Shown here piece by piece: positions 7,445 through 13,056 of a stretch of DNA of 14,146 nt. The translations under genes and the position numbers were made by a program. Source of the DNA: Acidimicrobiales bacterium (lineage in GTDB: Bacteria > Actinomycetota > Acidimicrobiia > Acidimicrobiales > SZUA-35). Positions within the stretch are counted from its first letter, which is position 1, and each line of letters starts with the position of its first letter. The stretch spans positions 1 to 14,146 of the forward strand of contig JAHECQ010000001.1 of NCBI GenBank assembly GCA_024641625.1, given 5' to 3'. The notes below the pieces were generated by a model, which did not search any database, was not told the DNA's origin, and saw nothing but the letters and a program-made list of their open reading frames with translations.

Positions 7445-8210
7445 AGAGCCCGGTGAAGTCCGGCGGCCGCTTCTCGATGAATGCGGCGAGGGCTTCCCGG
7501 TTTGCCTCTGCGCCGGTGAGCTCGGCCAATGCCCGGTTCTCGGCACGAACCGATGCCTTCATTGCGTCGAGATGAGGCGCTCGCAGCAGCCGCTTGGTGG
7601 TGACCAGAGAGGCCAGCGGTAGGGCAGCCAACATGGTCGCTCGTTCGGCCACTCGCGCCGCGAGCCCCTCGGCCGGCACGACCTCGGCCGCCAACCCCGC
7701 CTCGACGCATTCGGTCGCCTGCATCCATTCCGCCGCCAGCAGGAACCATGAAGCGCGCTGATGGCCCATCAGGCGCGGAAACGTAGCGGTGCTGGCCAGC
7801 TCGGCGGTGATACCCAGCGCCGAGAAGGGCGCCCGCAAACGGGCGGTGTCGGCCATCACCACGTAGTCGGCGAGGCCACAAACCGTGGCGCCATAGCCAA
7901 CACCCAGACCGTTGACCGCGACGAGAAGTGGTTTGGGAAAGTCGATGATGGCCTCGATCATCCCGTTCAGGCCGTGGCGCTGCTGCTTCGGCGGACCGCC
8001 CATCTCCGAGAGGTCGGCCCCGGCGCTGAACGCCCGCCCTGCTCCGGTGAGCACGACCACCTTGACCGAGTCGTCGACCGCGGCGTCGAGGAAGGCATCG
8101 GCCAGGTCGTCCATCATCGCCATGCTCAACGCGTTGAGCGCATCGGGACGGTTCATGGTCACGGTGCGAACGGCGCCGGCGTCGGTGATCAGCAAGGTGT
8201 CGAGTGGCAT
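7443..8210 (-). CDS. Enoyl-CoA hydratase/isomerase family protein, delta3-delta2-enoyl-CoA isomerase-like
   Basis: A 255-residue crotonase-fold protein acting on acyl-CoA thioesters. The CoA/oxyanion motifs are present: FSAGADLSEM (61-70) and GLGVGYGA (101-108). The two glutamates that make a hydratase (Glu144 and Glu164 in the rat mitochondrial enzyme) align with Thr and Phe. The stretch APFSALGITAELASTATFPRLMG instead parallels the peroxisomal delta3-delta2-enoyl-CoA isomerases (PFSHLGQSPEGCSSYTFPKIM in human ECI2, in part), and Glu137 matches their single catalytic Glu. It therefore probably shifts a 3-enoyl to a 2-enoyl double bond, as needed for unsaturated acids. The ATG at 8210 has a TAGGGT box six bases upstream. 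It is convergent with the acyl-CoA dehydrogenase and divergent from a second crotonase protein. The alignment was made by eye. Confidence 0.9.
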   Translation of the reverse strand: MPLDTLLITDAGAVRTVTMNRPDALNALSMAMMDDLADAFLDAAVDDSVKVVVLTGAGRAFSAGADLSEMGGPPKQQRHGLNGMIEAIIDFPKPLLVAVNGLGVGYGATVCGLADYVVMADTARLRAPFSALGITAELASTATFPRLMGHQRASWFLLAAEWMQATECVEAGLAAEVVPAEGLAARVAERATMLAALPLASLVTTKRLLRAPHLDAMKASVRAENRALAELTGAEANREALAAFIEKRPPDFTGL

Positions 8211-8216
8211 GCCCCG

Positions 8217-8222
8217 ACCCTA
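8217..8222 (-). promoter_or_regulatory. -10 box TAGGGT of the isomerase-like gene
   Basis: TAGGGT on the minus strand ends six bases before the ATG at 8210, matching the leaderless pattern seen at neighbouring genes. Confidence 0.5.
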
Positions 8223-8246
8223 GAGGTATCGACCAAGGGGGGCGAC

Positions 8247-8252
8247 TACGGT
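8247..8252 (+). promoter_or_regulatory. -10 box TACGGT of the second crotonase gene
   Basis: TACGGT is followed by six bases and the ATG at 8259. The 48-bp divergent gap holds this box and the opposing TAGGGT, facing outward. A purine run (AAGGGGGG, 8235-8242) is too far from the ATG to act as a normal ribosome site. Confidence 0.5.
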
Positions 8253-8258
8253 TCGGCC

Positions 8259-9056
8259 ATGAGCCTGTGCACCTACGACGTGGCCGACGGCGTCGCCACC
8301 CTCGCCTTCAACCGGCCCGAGAACATGAACGGCATGACCGGCAACATGGAGGTCGAGTACTTCCGGCACCTTCTCGATGCCCAGGCCGATCCTTCGGTAC
8401 GGGTCATCATCGTGACCGGCAACGGCCGAGCGTTCTGTGCAGGCGCGGATCTGGCCAACCAACGCTCCGAGGGAGATGAACCGCTCCCGAACGCCAGCGT
8501 GTCCACGACCACTCCCCTCCACATCGCCAAGCCGATGATCGCCGCCATCAACGGGGCATGCGCCGGCGTGGGATTGGCCTACGCGCTCCAGTGTGACGTG
8601 CGCATTGCCGCGGCCGGAGTGAAGTTCACCACTGCGTTTGCCCGCCGGGGATTGATCGGCGAGTACGGCATGCCGTGGCTCCTGAACCAGATCGCCGGGA
8701 GGGCCGTCGCCTCCGACTTGTTGTTGTCGGCCAGAGTGTTCCTCTCCGAGGAAGCCCTTCGTCTCGGGCTCGTCAACCAGGTGGTCGAGCCGGACCTGCT
8801 CAGCGAGCAAGCCCGAAACTACGCACTCGACCTGGCCTCGAACGTCTCACCGGCGTCGATGGCCACGATCAAACGTCAGATCACCGACCAGTCCGGCATG
8901 AGTGCCGATGAGGCAATGGCCAACTCCGACGACTTGATGCGCCAATCGCTCCTCGGTCGGGACGTTCGGGAGGGGATCGACAGCTTCCTCGAGCGACGTC
9001 AGGTCGACTTCCCGCCACTGGGCGGAGGCACGGCCTACGCGTGGATGGACGAGTAG
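8259..9056 (+). CDS. Enoyl-CoA hydratase/isomerase family protein
   Basis: A 265-residue crotonase-fold protein. FCAGADLANQ (59-68) and GACAGVGLAYA (99-109) form the CoA pocket and oxyanion hole. As in its divergent neighbour, the hydratase Glu pair is absent: Ala and Phe occupy the aligned positions. The segment FARRGLIGEYGMPWLLNQIAG keeps one acidic residue, Glu135, in the place of the isomerase glutamate. Relatives with this LIGEYG/LIAEHG block are usually annotated simply as enoyl-CoA hydratases, so the true reaction is open: isomerase, hydratase or another crotonase activity. The ATG at 8259 gives the usual N-terminus (YDVADGVATLAFNRPE) and has a TACGGT box six bases before it. Its last 22 bases overlap the end of the convergent PhyH-family gene. 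Confidence 0.9.
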   Translation: MSLCTYDVADGVATLAFNRPENMNGMTGNMEVEYFRHLLDAQADPSVRVIIVTGNGRAFCAGADLANQRSEGDEPLPNASVSTTTPLHIAKPMIAAINGACAGVGLAYALQCDVRIAAAGVKFTTAFARRGLIGEYGMPWLLNQIAGRAVASDLLLSARVFLSEEALRLGLVNQVVEPDLLSEQARNYALDLASNVSPASMATIKRQITDQSGMSADEAMANSDDLMRQSLLGRDVREGIDSFLERRQVDFPPLGGGTAYAWMDE

Positions 9057-9871
9057 ACGACCGGGAACACGGTGTCGTCGTCGATCTTCGCACCCTGCGC
9101 GACCGAGTGGTGCTCGGGACTGACGATGGGGTCGGCGCCGCGAACCCACTCCCACGTCGCATCGTCGCCCAACCAACGCCACGACACCGCGACCCGGCGG
9201 GCGTCGGAGGCGTTGCCCCGACTGCGGTGCAGGATGCGGTAGTCGAACAGGAGGGCATCACCGGGCTCGACGGCATAGCCGATGATCTCGAAACGGTCCG
9301 GATGGTCCTCGAAGGGAATGATCACATCGGGGTACGAGACGGCGAGGTCGCCGAACCCATCCCACAGCGTGTTCATGAGTTCTCGGTCGGTGACCTCGCC
9401 GGTCACCGGCTGGTAGGTCTTGCCCCAGGTGTTGGAACCCTTCACGAACTCGAGGGCGCTGGCCTCGACCGTCGCCGGGGTGAGGGCAACCCAGGTCGAC
9501 ACCACCTGGGTACCGCCGATCGGCCAGTAGGGATGATCCTGATGCCAGGAGAACACCCCCGGCGCGTTCGCCTCCTTCACGAAGATCTGATCGAAGTAGA
9601 TGCGAACGGCCTGTGAGTCGGTCGCCTGGGCCGCCAGTCGGGCCAGGGGGGTGCCGAACACGAACTCCCTGAAGTCGTCGTGGTCGGCGAAGAGATGCCG
9701 ATCCATACCGGTGCCGCGTTTGACGTCCTCCATGCCCGGGATCGGCGTCTCGATGAGTCGATCCACCGCCGCCAGCATCCTGCAGACCATCTCTGTCTCG
9801 ACCGCCCCCTTGATCAACACGACGCCGTCGCGGTCGAAGGTGGCCTTCTCGTCGGCCGTCAGCTCTCTCAC
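9035..9871 (-). CDS. Phytanoyl-CoA dioxygenase (PhyH) family protein
   Basis: A 278-residue Fe(II)/2-oxoglutarate oxygenase of the PhyH family, whose members hydroxylate acyl-CoAs and many other small molecules. Numbered from the GTG at 9871, the iron ligands are His110 and Asp112 (SWHQDHPYW) and His215 (FDYRILHRSRGN); an Arg in DARRVAVSW (225-226) should bind 2-oxoglutarate. The N-terminal LTADEKATFDRDGVVLIKGAV is the family's usual opening. The GTG is preferred because AGGGGAG ends four bases upstream; an in-frame ATG at 9913 would add 14 residues. This is the one gene here with a classical -35/-10 promoter and an operator-like palindrome, suggesting specific control. Its 3' end overlaps the convergent crotonase gene by 22 bp. 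Substrate unknown. Confidence 0.93.
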   Translation of the reverse strand: MRELTADEKATFDRDGVVLIKGAVETEMVCRMLAAVDRLIETPIPGMEDVKRGTGMDRHLFADHDDFREFVFGTPLARLAAQATDSQAVRIYFDQIFVKEANAPGVFSWHQDHPYWPIGGTQVVSTWVALTPATVEASALEFVKGSNTWGKTYQPVTGEVTDRELMNTLWDGFGDLAVSYPDVIIPFEDHPDRFEIIGYAVEPGDALLFDYRILHRSRGNASDARRVAVSWRWLGDDATWEWVRGADPIVSPEHHSVAQGAKIDDDTVFPVVYSSIHA

Positions 9872-9918
9872 GTCGCTCCCCTGTCGATTCGACTCACCCA
9901 AACATGAGCACAATCATT

Positions 9919-9934
9919 ACTGAACCTGCTCAGT
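9919..9934. promoter_or_regulatory. Operator-like palindrome over the PhyH transcription start
   Basis: ACTGAACCTGCTCAGT has perfect 5-bp arms (ACTGA/TCAGT) and one further matching pair inside. It overlaps the last two bases of the -10 hexamer and covers the expected transcription start, a placement typical of TetR- or GntR-type repressor sites. I found no second copy in the window. Confidence 0.5.
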
Positions 9935-9961
9935 TTTAGATCGAGCGCGCCGACCTGTCAA
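9933..9961 (-). promoter_or_regulatory. Promoter TTGACA-N17-TAAAAC for the PhyH gene
   Basis: On the minus strand a perfect -35 TTGACA (9961-9956) is separated by exactly 17 bases from TAAAAC (9938-9933). Transcription would start near 9926, giving a leader of about 55 bases to the GTG at 9871. It lies between a hairpin that may end the upstream operon and the PhyH gene. Confidence 0.65.
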
Positions 9962-9971
9962 CCATCAAGAT

Positions 9972-9997
9972 GGGCGTCCCGCTCGTTGCGGGCGCCC
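9972..9997 (-). terminator. GC-rich hairpin after the MBL-fold gene
   Basis: GGGCGtCCCGC (9972-9982) pairs with GCGGGCGCCC (9988-9997): ten base pairs with one bulged T and a 5-base loop TCGTT. It lies downstream of the MBL gene and just before the PhyH promoter, where a terminator is expected. It is not followed by a T-run, so it may work with Rho or only protect the 3' end. Confidence 0.45.
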
Positions 9998-10057
9998 GAT
10001 CCAAGCGACGTCGATCCAGGCGACCTCGGTTCAGGCGACCTCGGTTCAGGCGTCTCG
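9998..10057. repeat. Four tandem copies of a 15-bp repeat
   Basis: Successive units are GATCCAAGCGACGTC, GATCCAGGCGACCTC, GGTTCAGGCGACCTC and GGTTCAGGCGTCTCG. Neighbouring units differ at two to four positions. The fourth unit contains the MBL stop codon (10046-10048) and its last codons, and the other three extend into the intergenic region toward the hairpin. The graded divergence suggests repeated duplication at the gene end. Confidence 0.75.
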
Positions 10058-10879
10058 GCCCGACAGATCGTAGGTCCAGTAGCGTCGGCCTCGACCCGCG
10101 AGGATGCGCCCGAACGCCAAACCGGGAAAGTGGGCCGCGGCAACCGGAATGTCCGAGCCCTCGAGTTCTCGGGCCAGCGCCTCCCGAGTTCGGCGTGCCA
10201 TCGTGCGGTCGACGTCGAACATGGCTTCCCAATCGTCCTCGGACAACTCGGCCGGGCAGTGAGCGACGTCTCCGATGAGCATCGCCCGCTCGTCCCCGTC
10301 GGAGACGACGACGATGATGGACCCCGGCGTGTGGCCGGGCGCATGTCGAACCGAGAGCCCGGGAGCCAGCAGGTGATCGGTGTCGAACAGCTCGAGGCGC
10401 TCGGCGATGGGCGACAACTTGCGGATGCCACCGGGAGCGGCGTCCGGGGCCTCGATGAAATGGGCCCAGTCGGCTGCGTGGCAGCGGTAGGTGGCATTGG
10501 GGAACACGATCTCGCCCTTGGCGGTGGCCCAGCCCACGTGATCGAAATGGAGATGGGTGAACAGGACATCGGTGATGTCCTCGGCGCCCACGCCGACGGC
10601 AGCCAGCGACTCGAGCATCGCTCCGCCCTGGTATTTGCCGTTGTCGATCGTGCCGACTCCGGCGTCGACCAGGACCTTGCGATCGCCGGTTCGAACCAGA
10701 TAGCCACCCATGGTGAACTCCAGACGACCGTGCTGATCGAGGATGTCCTGGTGCGCCAGCCAGGGATCGCCTTCGTGCCCGGGGCGAACGAGGATCTCCC
10801 GGGCCGTCTCGTGGGCGACACCATCGATGATGGGCTCGATGACCAATGAACCAACGGCCTGTCCGCTGAGCGGGCTCAC
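10046..10879 (-). CDS. MBL-fold metallo-hydrolase, lactonase/esterase type
   Basis: A 277-residue metallo-beta-lactamase-fold hydrolase. From the GTG at 10879, the metal motif HLHFDH gives His109, His111, Asp113 and His114. His183 is in APGHTPGS, Asp204 in LIGDVAHC, and the final His250 in AAHFPG, so a full two-metal site is present. The sequence style is that of the group containing acyl-homoserine lactonases and methyl parathion hydrolase, so a lactone or ester substrate is likely but not identified. The GTG overlaps the VOC stop codon as GTGA, so the pair is translationally coupled. A longer frame to an ATG at 11188 would run 300 bases through the VOC gene with composition unlike this fold. 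The last codons lie in a 15-bp tandem repeat. Confidence 0.92.
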   Translation of the reverse strand: MSPLSGQAVGSLVIEPIIDGVAHETAREILVRPGHEGDPWLAHQDILDQHGRLEFTMGGYLVRTGDRKVLVDAGVGTIDNGKYQGGAMLESLAAVGVGAEDITDVLFTHLHFDHVGWATAKGEIVFPNATYRCHAADWAHFIEAPDAAPGGIRKLSPIAERLELFDTDHLLAPGLSVRHAPGHTPGSIIVVVSDGDERAMLIGDVAHCPAELSEDDWEAMFDVDRTMARRTREALARELEGSDIPVAAAHFPGLAFGRILAGRGRRYWTYDLSGRDA

Positions 10880-11460
10880 CGGCGGGAGAAATCGTTGGTG
10901 TAATCGGTGGTGTCCTGTAGCGACTGGTCGGTCGGGAAGTTCACGGCCCAGTTGAGTGCACCGTTGATGTCGTGCTGCCAGACCTCCTCGGGCAACTCGT
11001 AGAGCACTTCGACGCCATAGCCGTTGGGGTCGGCGATGTAGATGCTGTGCGTCATGCCGTGATCGACCCGGCGGTGCACGGTCACCCCGTTGTCGAGCAG
11101 GAACTGCACCTGTTCGAGCCACGACTCGCGGTCGGGGTAGGTGATGGCGATGTGGTTGATGGCCGAGGTTCCGCTGATCATGCTCCACTCCTGATCCGGC
11201 ACCGGCAGCGACGGCCGTTCGACCAGTGCGACGTCGTGATGGTTCACGTCGTCGACGACACCCGAGTAGAAGCGCATGTGCATGCCGGGTCGGGGGTCGG
11301 AGGGGTCGCGGGGACGCAACTGCCCGACCTGTTTGAAACCGAGGAGGTCACACCAGAAGTGGTGTGACTCCTCCATGTCGCGGACGTTGAGCACGAGATG
11401 GTTCACTCCCCGAGGGACCACCGCCTCGGTGCGCTTGTTGATCGTTTCGGCCGAACTCAT
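10876..11460 (-). CDS. VOC family protein (glyoxalase/extradiol dioxygenase-like)
   Basis: A 194-residue vicinal oxygen chelate protein with two paired beta-alpha-beta modules. The first starts with GVNHLVLNVRDMEESHHFWC (His21) and ends near NHHDVALVE (His75). The second starts with INHIAITYPD (His103) and ends YGVEVLYE (Glu151). His21, His103 and Glu151 fit the facial metal site of type I extradiol dioxygenases, and His75 is where glyoxalase I has a ligand. The enzyme could be a ring-cleaving dioxygenase, a lyase, an epimerase or a resistance protein; ring cleavage is only one option. The ATG at 11460 is chosen over the ATG at 11496 because a TACTGT box lies six bases before it. The coupled MBL hydrolase downstream suggests consecutive steps. 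Confidence 0.9.
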   Translation of the reverse strand: MSSAETINKRTEAVVPRGVNHLVLNVRDMEESHHFWCDLLGFKQVGQLRPRDPSDPRPGMHMRFYSGVVDDVNHHDVALVERPSLPVPDQEWSMISGTSAINHIAITYPDRESWLEQVQFLLDNGVTVHRRVDHGMTHSIYIADPNGYGVEVLYELPEEVWQHDINGALNWAVNFPTDQSLQDTTDYTNDFSRR

Positions 11461-11466
11461 GCCCAA

Positions 11467-11472
11467 ACAGTA
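11467..11472 (-). promoter_or_regulatory. -10 box TACTGT of the VOC gene
   Basis: TACTGT on the minus strand ends six bases before the ATG at 11460. It supports this start over the ATG at 11496 and an independent leaderless transcript for the VOC-MBL pair. Confidence 0.5.
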
Positions 11473-11545
11473 GCGACACGGGGACTCGGCAACCATGTCG
11501 GCATCCCGGCCGAGCCCGGGTGCCCGTCGGTTGCCTCCTCAGCGA

Positions 11546-12376
11546 TCAGCCGTCGTAGAAGAACGGCGGGTGCAACCCCAGGAGTTGCCGCTCACGTTCG
11601 GACTCGATCCGCGCCTCGGCCGCAGGCGCCACATGGTTGACCTCCTCGGTGGTCAGCACCCGTTGCGCAATGTCTCGGCGGCCGTAGTGACACTGCACGA
11701 ACAGTCGCCCGGAACCACCGGAGACCGCCGGGGTACCCCGGTGCCACACATCGCTGACGAACACGAGGACGTCGCCCGGTTCGGCCTCCGGCGCCACACT
11801 CCGCCGCCCTTCATAGGTCAGATCGGGATCCCACGCCTGCTCACGAGGCGGTAGCCGTCCGGAGCGATGGCTACCGGGGATCACCGCGGTCGGCCCCGAT
11901 TCGGCCGTGACCTGCGACAGCCAGAAGTGCACGCCCACCACGAAGATGGGGTAGGGGATGCGATCGTCCCACGGAACCCCTTCGGGACGGGGCACGTGTG
12001 GACCGGCGTCGCAATGCCATGGCCCTCCCCCGTGATCGGGCGGATTCTTCCACGCCTGGTTGGCGATGACATGACAGTCGGGACCCAGCACCGGCTCGAT
12101 CACGTCCAGCACGCCTCGATGGCCGATGAGCTGCTGCACGGTCGCGCTGCGGTTGTACATCTCGTATCGGAACTCCGGGCGGTCGGTGGTGCGGTGTCGA
12201 ACGTCGGCCTGGTACTCGCGGTAGACGCGCTCCACGTCGTCGGCCACCCTGGCCACGTCGTCGGCCGAGAGCAGACCGCGGAGCACAGCCCAACCCTCCC
12301 GCTCGAGTTGCGCCGATGCCTCGGGTGCAGCGCCTGCTTCGAGGAGGCCCAGGTTGCGTCCGACTCGGGTGATCAT
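11546..12376 (-). CDS. Phytanoyl-CoA dioxygenase (PhyH) family protein, second copy
   Basis: A 276-residue Fe(II)/2-oxoglutarate oxygenase of the PhyH family. From the ATG at 12376, iron ligands are His121 and Asp123 (GPWHCDAGPH) and His212 (VSDVWHRGTPAV), with Arg224 (SGRLFVQCHYG) as the likely 2-oxoglutarate contact. The opening LEREGWAVLRGLLSADDVARV is standard for the family. The region GVHFWLSQVTAESGPTAVIPGSHRSGRLP differs clearly from the other PhyH protein in this window, so the two are distant family members and not a recent duplication. The start has a TAGCAT box seven bases upstream; a longer frame would run into the divergent DsbA-family gene. It lies 85 bases before the VOC gene on the same strand and could be partly co-transcribed with it. 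Substrate unknown. Confidence 0.92.
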   Translation of the reverse strand: MITRVGRNLGLLEAGAAPEASAQLEREGWAVLRGLLSADDVARVADDVERVYREYQADVRHRTTDRPEFRYEMYNRSATVQQLIGHRGVLDVIEPVLGPDCHVIANQAWKNPPDHGGGPWHCDAGPHVPRPEGVPWDDRIPYPIFVVGVHFWLSQVTAESGPTAVIPGSHRSGRLPPREQAWDPDLTYEGRRSVAPEAEPGDVLVFVSDVWHRGTPAVSGGSGRLFVQCHYGRRDIAQRVLTTEEVNHVAPAAEARIESERERQLLGLHPPFFYDG

Positions 12377-12383
12377 GCCGGCG

Positions 12384-12389
12384 ATGCTA
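12384..12389 (-). promoter_or_regulatory. -10 box TAGCAT of the second PhyH gene
   Basis: TAGCAT on the minus strand ends seven bases before the ATG at 12376. It shares two bases with the opposing box of the DsbA-family gene in a gap of only 23 bp. Confidence 0.5.
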
Positions 12390-12393
12390 GAAC
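12388..12393 (+). promoter_or_regulatory. Possible -10 box TAGAAC of the DsbA-family gene
   Basis: TAGAAC ends six bases before the ATG at 12400. It keeps the leading TA and the spacing but ends in C instead of T, so it is weaker evidence than the boxes at other genes. Confidence 0.35.
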
Positions 12394-12399
12394 AGCCTG

Positions 12400-13056
12400 A
12401 TGATGACAATCGATGTGTGGTCCGACGTTGTGTGTCCCTGGTGCTATCTGGGCAAACGGCGACTGGAGGCGGCCATCGAGCAACTCGACTGGAAGGACGA
12501 CGTCGAGCTGCGGTGGCACGCCTACCAACTCGACCCTCGAGCCACCGCCGAACCCAAGGACCTGGCAACGTCGATCGACGCGAAGTACGGGCCCGGTTCG
12601 TTCATCGGCATGACCAAACGTCTCACTGCGCTGGGCGAACCGATCGGGATCGACTACCGCTTCGACAAAGCGGTCCGAGTGAGCACGCTCGACGCCCACC
12701 GTCTGCTGGCCTGGGCCTGGGACATCCAGGGCGCTCGAGGCCAAGGTCTGCTCAAGGAACGCCTTCTTTCGGCCTATTTCACCGAGGGTCGCAATGTGGC
12801 CGATCACCCGACGCTGGTCTCGCTGGCGGGCGAAGCGGGCCTCGATACCGCCGAGGCCGCGACCGTACTCGCCGGCGATCGCTATCGCGACGAGGTGAAG
12901 GCGGACATCCTCGCAGCCGAGGATCACCAGATCACCGGCGTGCCGGCGTTCATCGTCGCCGGTCGGGTGCAGATCCCCGGGGCGCAGGAGGTCGAGACGT
13001 TCGTGCAAGTACTCAACCGGTGTCACGAACGGTTTGCTGCGGCCGACGAGAGGTGA
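12400..13056 (+). CDS. DsbA family oxidoreductase, FrnE-like
   Basis: A 218-residue thioredoxin-fold protein of the DsbA/FrnE group. The redox motif Cys12-Pro-Trp-Cys15 sits in VWSDVVCPWCYLGKRRLE, typical of the FrnE branch, followed by the helical insertion (about 60-160). The cis-proline loop GVPAF is at 180-184 and a QIPGAQ turn follows. With no signal peptide it should act in the cytoplasm as a thiol-disulfide oxidoreductase or isomerase; FrnE proteins are named from frenolicin biosynthesis, but many lie outside such clusters. ATG codons at 12400 and 12403 are both possible. The glycosyltransferase starts directly after its TGA, so the two form an operon. It is divergent from the second PhyH gene with a 23-bp gap. 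Confidence 0.93.
   Translation: MMTIDVWSDVVCPWCYLGKRRLEAAIEQLDWKDDVELRWHAYQLDPRATAEPKDLATSIDAKYGPGSFIGMTKRLTALGEPIGIDYRFDKAVRVSTLDAHRLLAWAWDIQGARGQGLLKERLLSAYFTEGRNVADHPTLVSLAGEAGLDTAEAATVLAGDRYRDEVKADILAAEDHQITGVPAFIVAGRVQIPGAQEVETFVQVLNRCHERFAAADER

Noticed and set aside
7761..8258. In-frame upstream extension of the plus-strand crotonase protein
   Set aside because: It is antisense to the isomerase-like gene; the crotonase N-terminus starts at the ATG at 8259 with a TACGGT box before it.
11485..11514. CTCGGC/GCCGAG inverted repeat between the second PhyH gene and the VOC gene
   Set aside because: Six-base GC arms around an 18-base loop are expected by chance in this composition, and there is no T-run.
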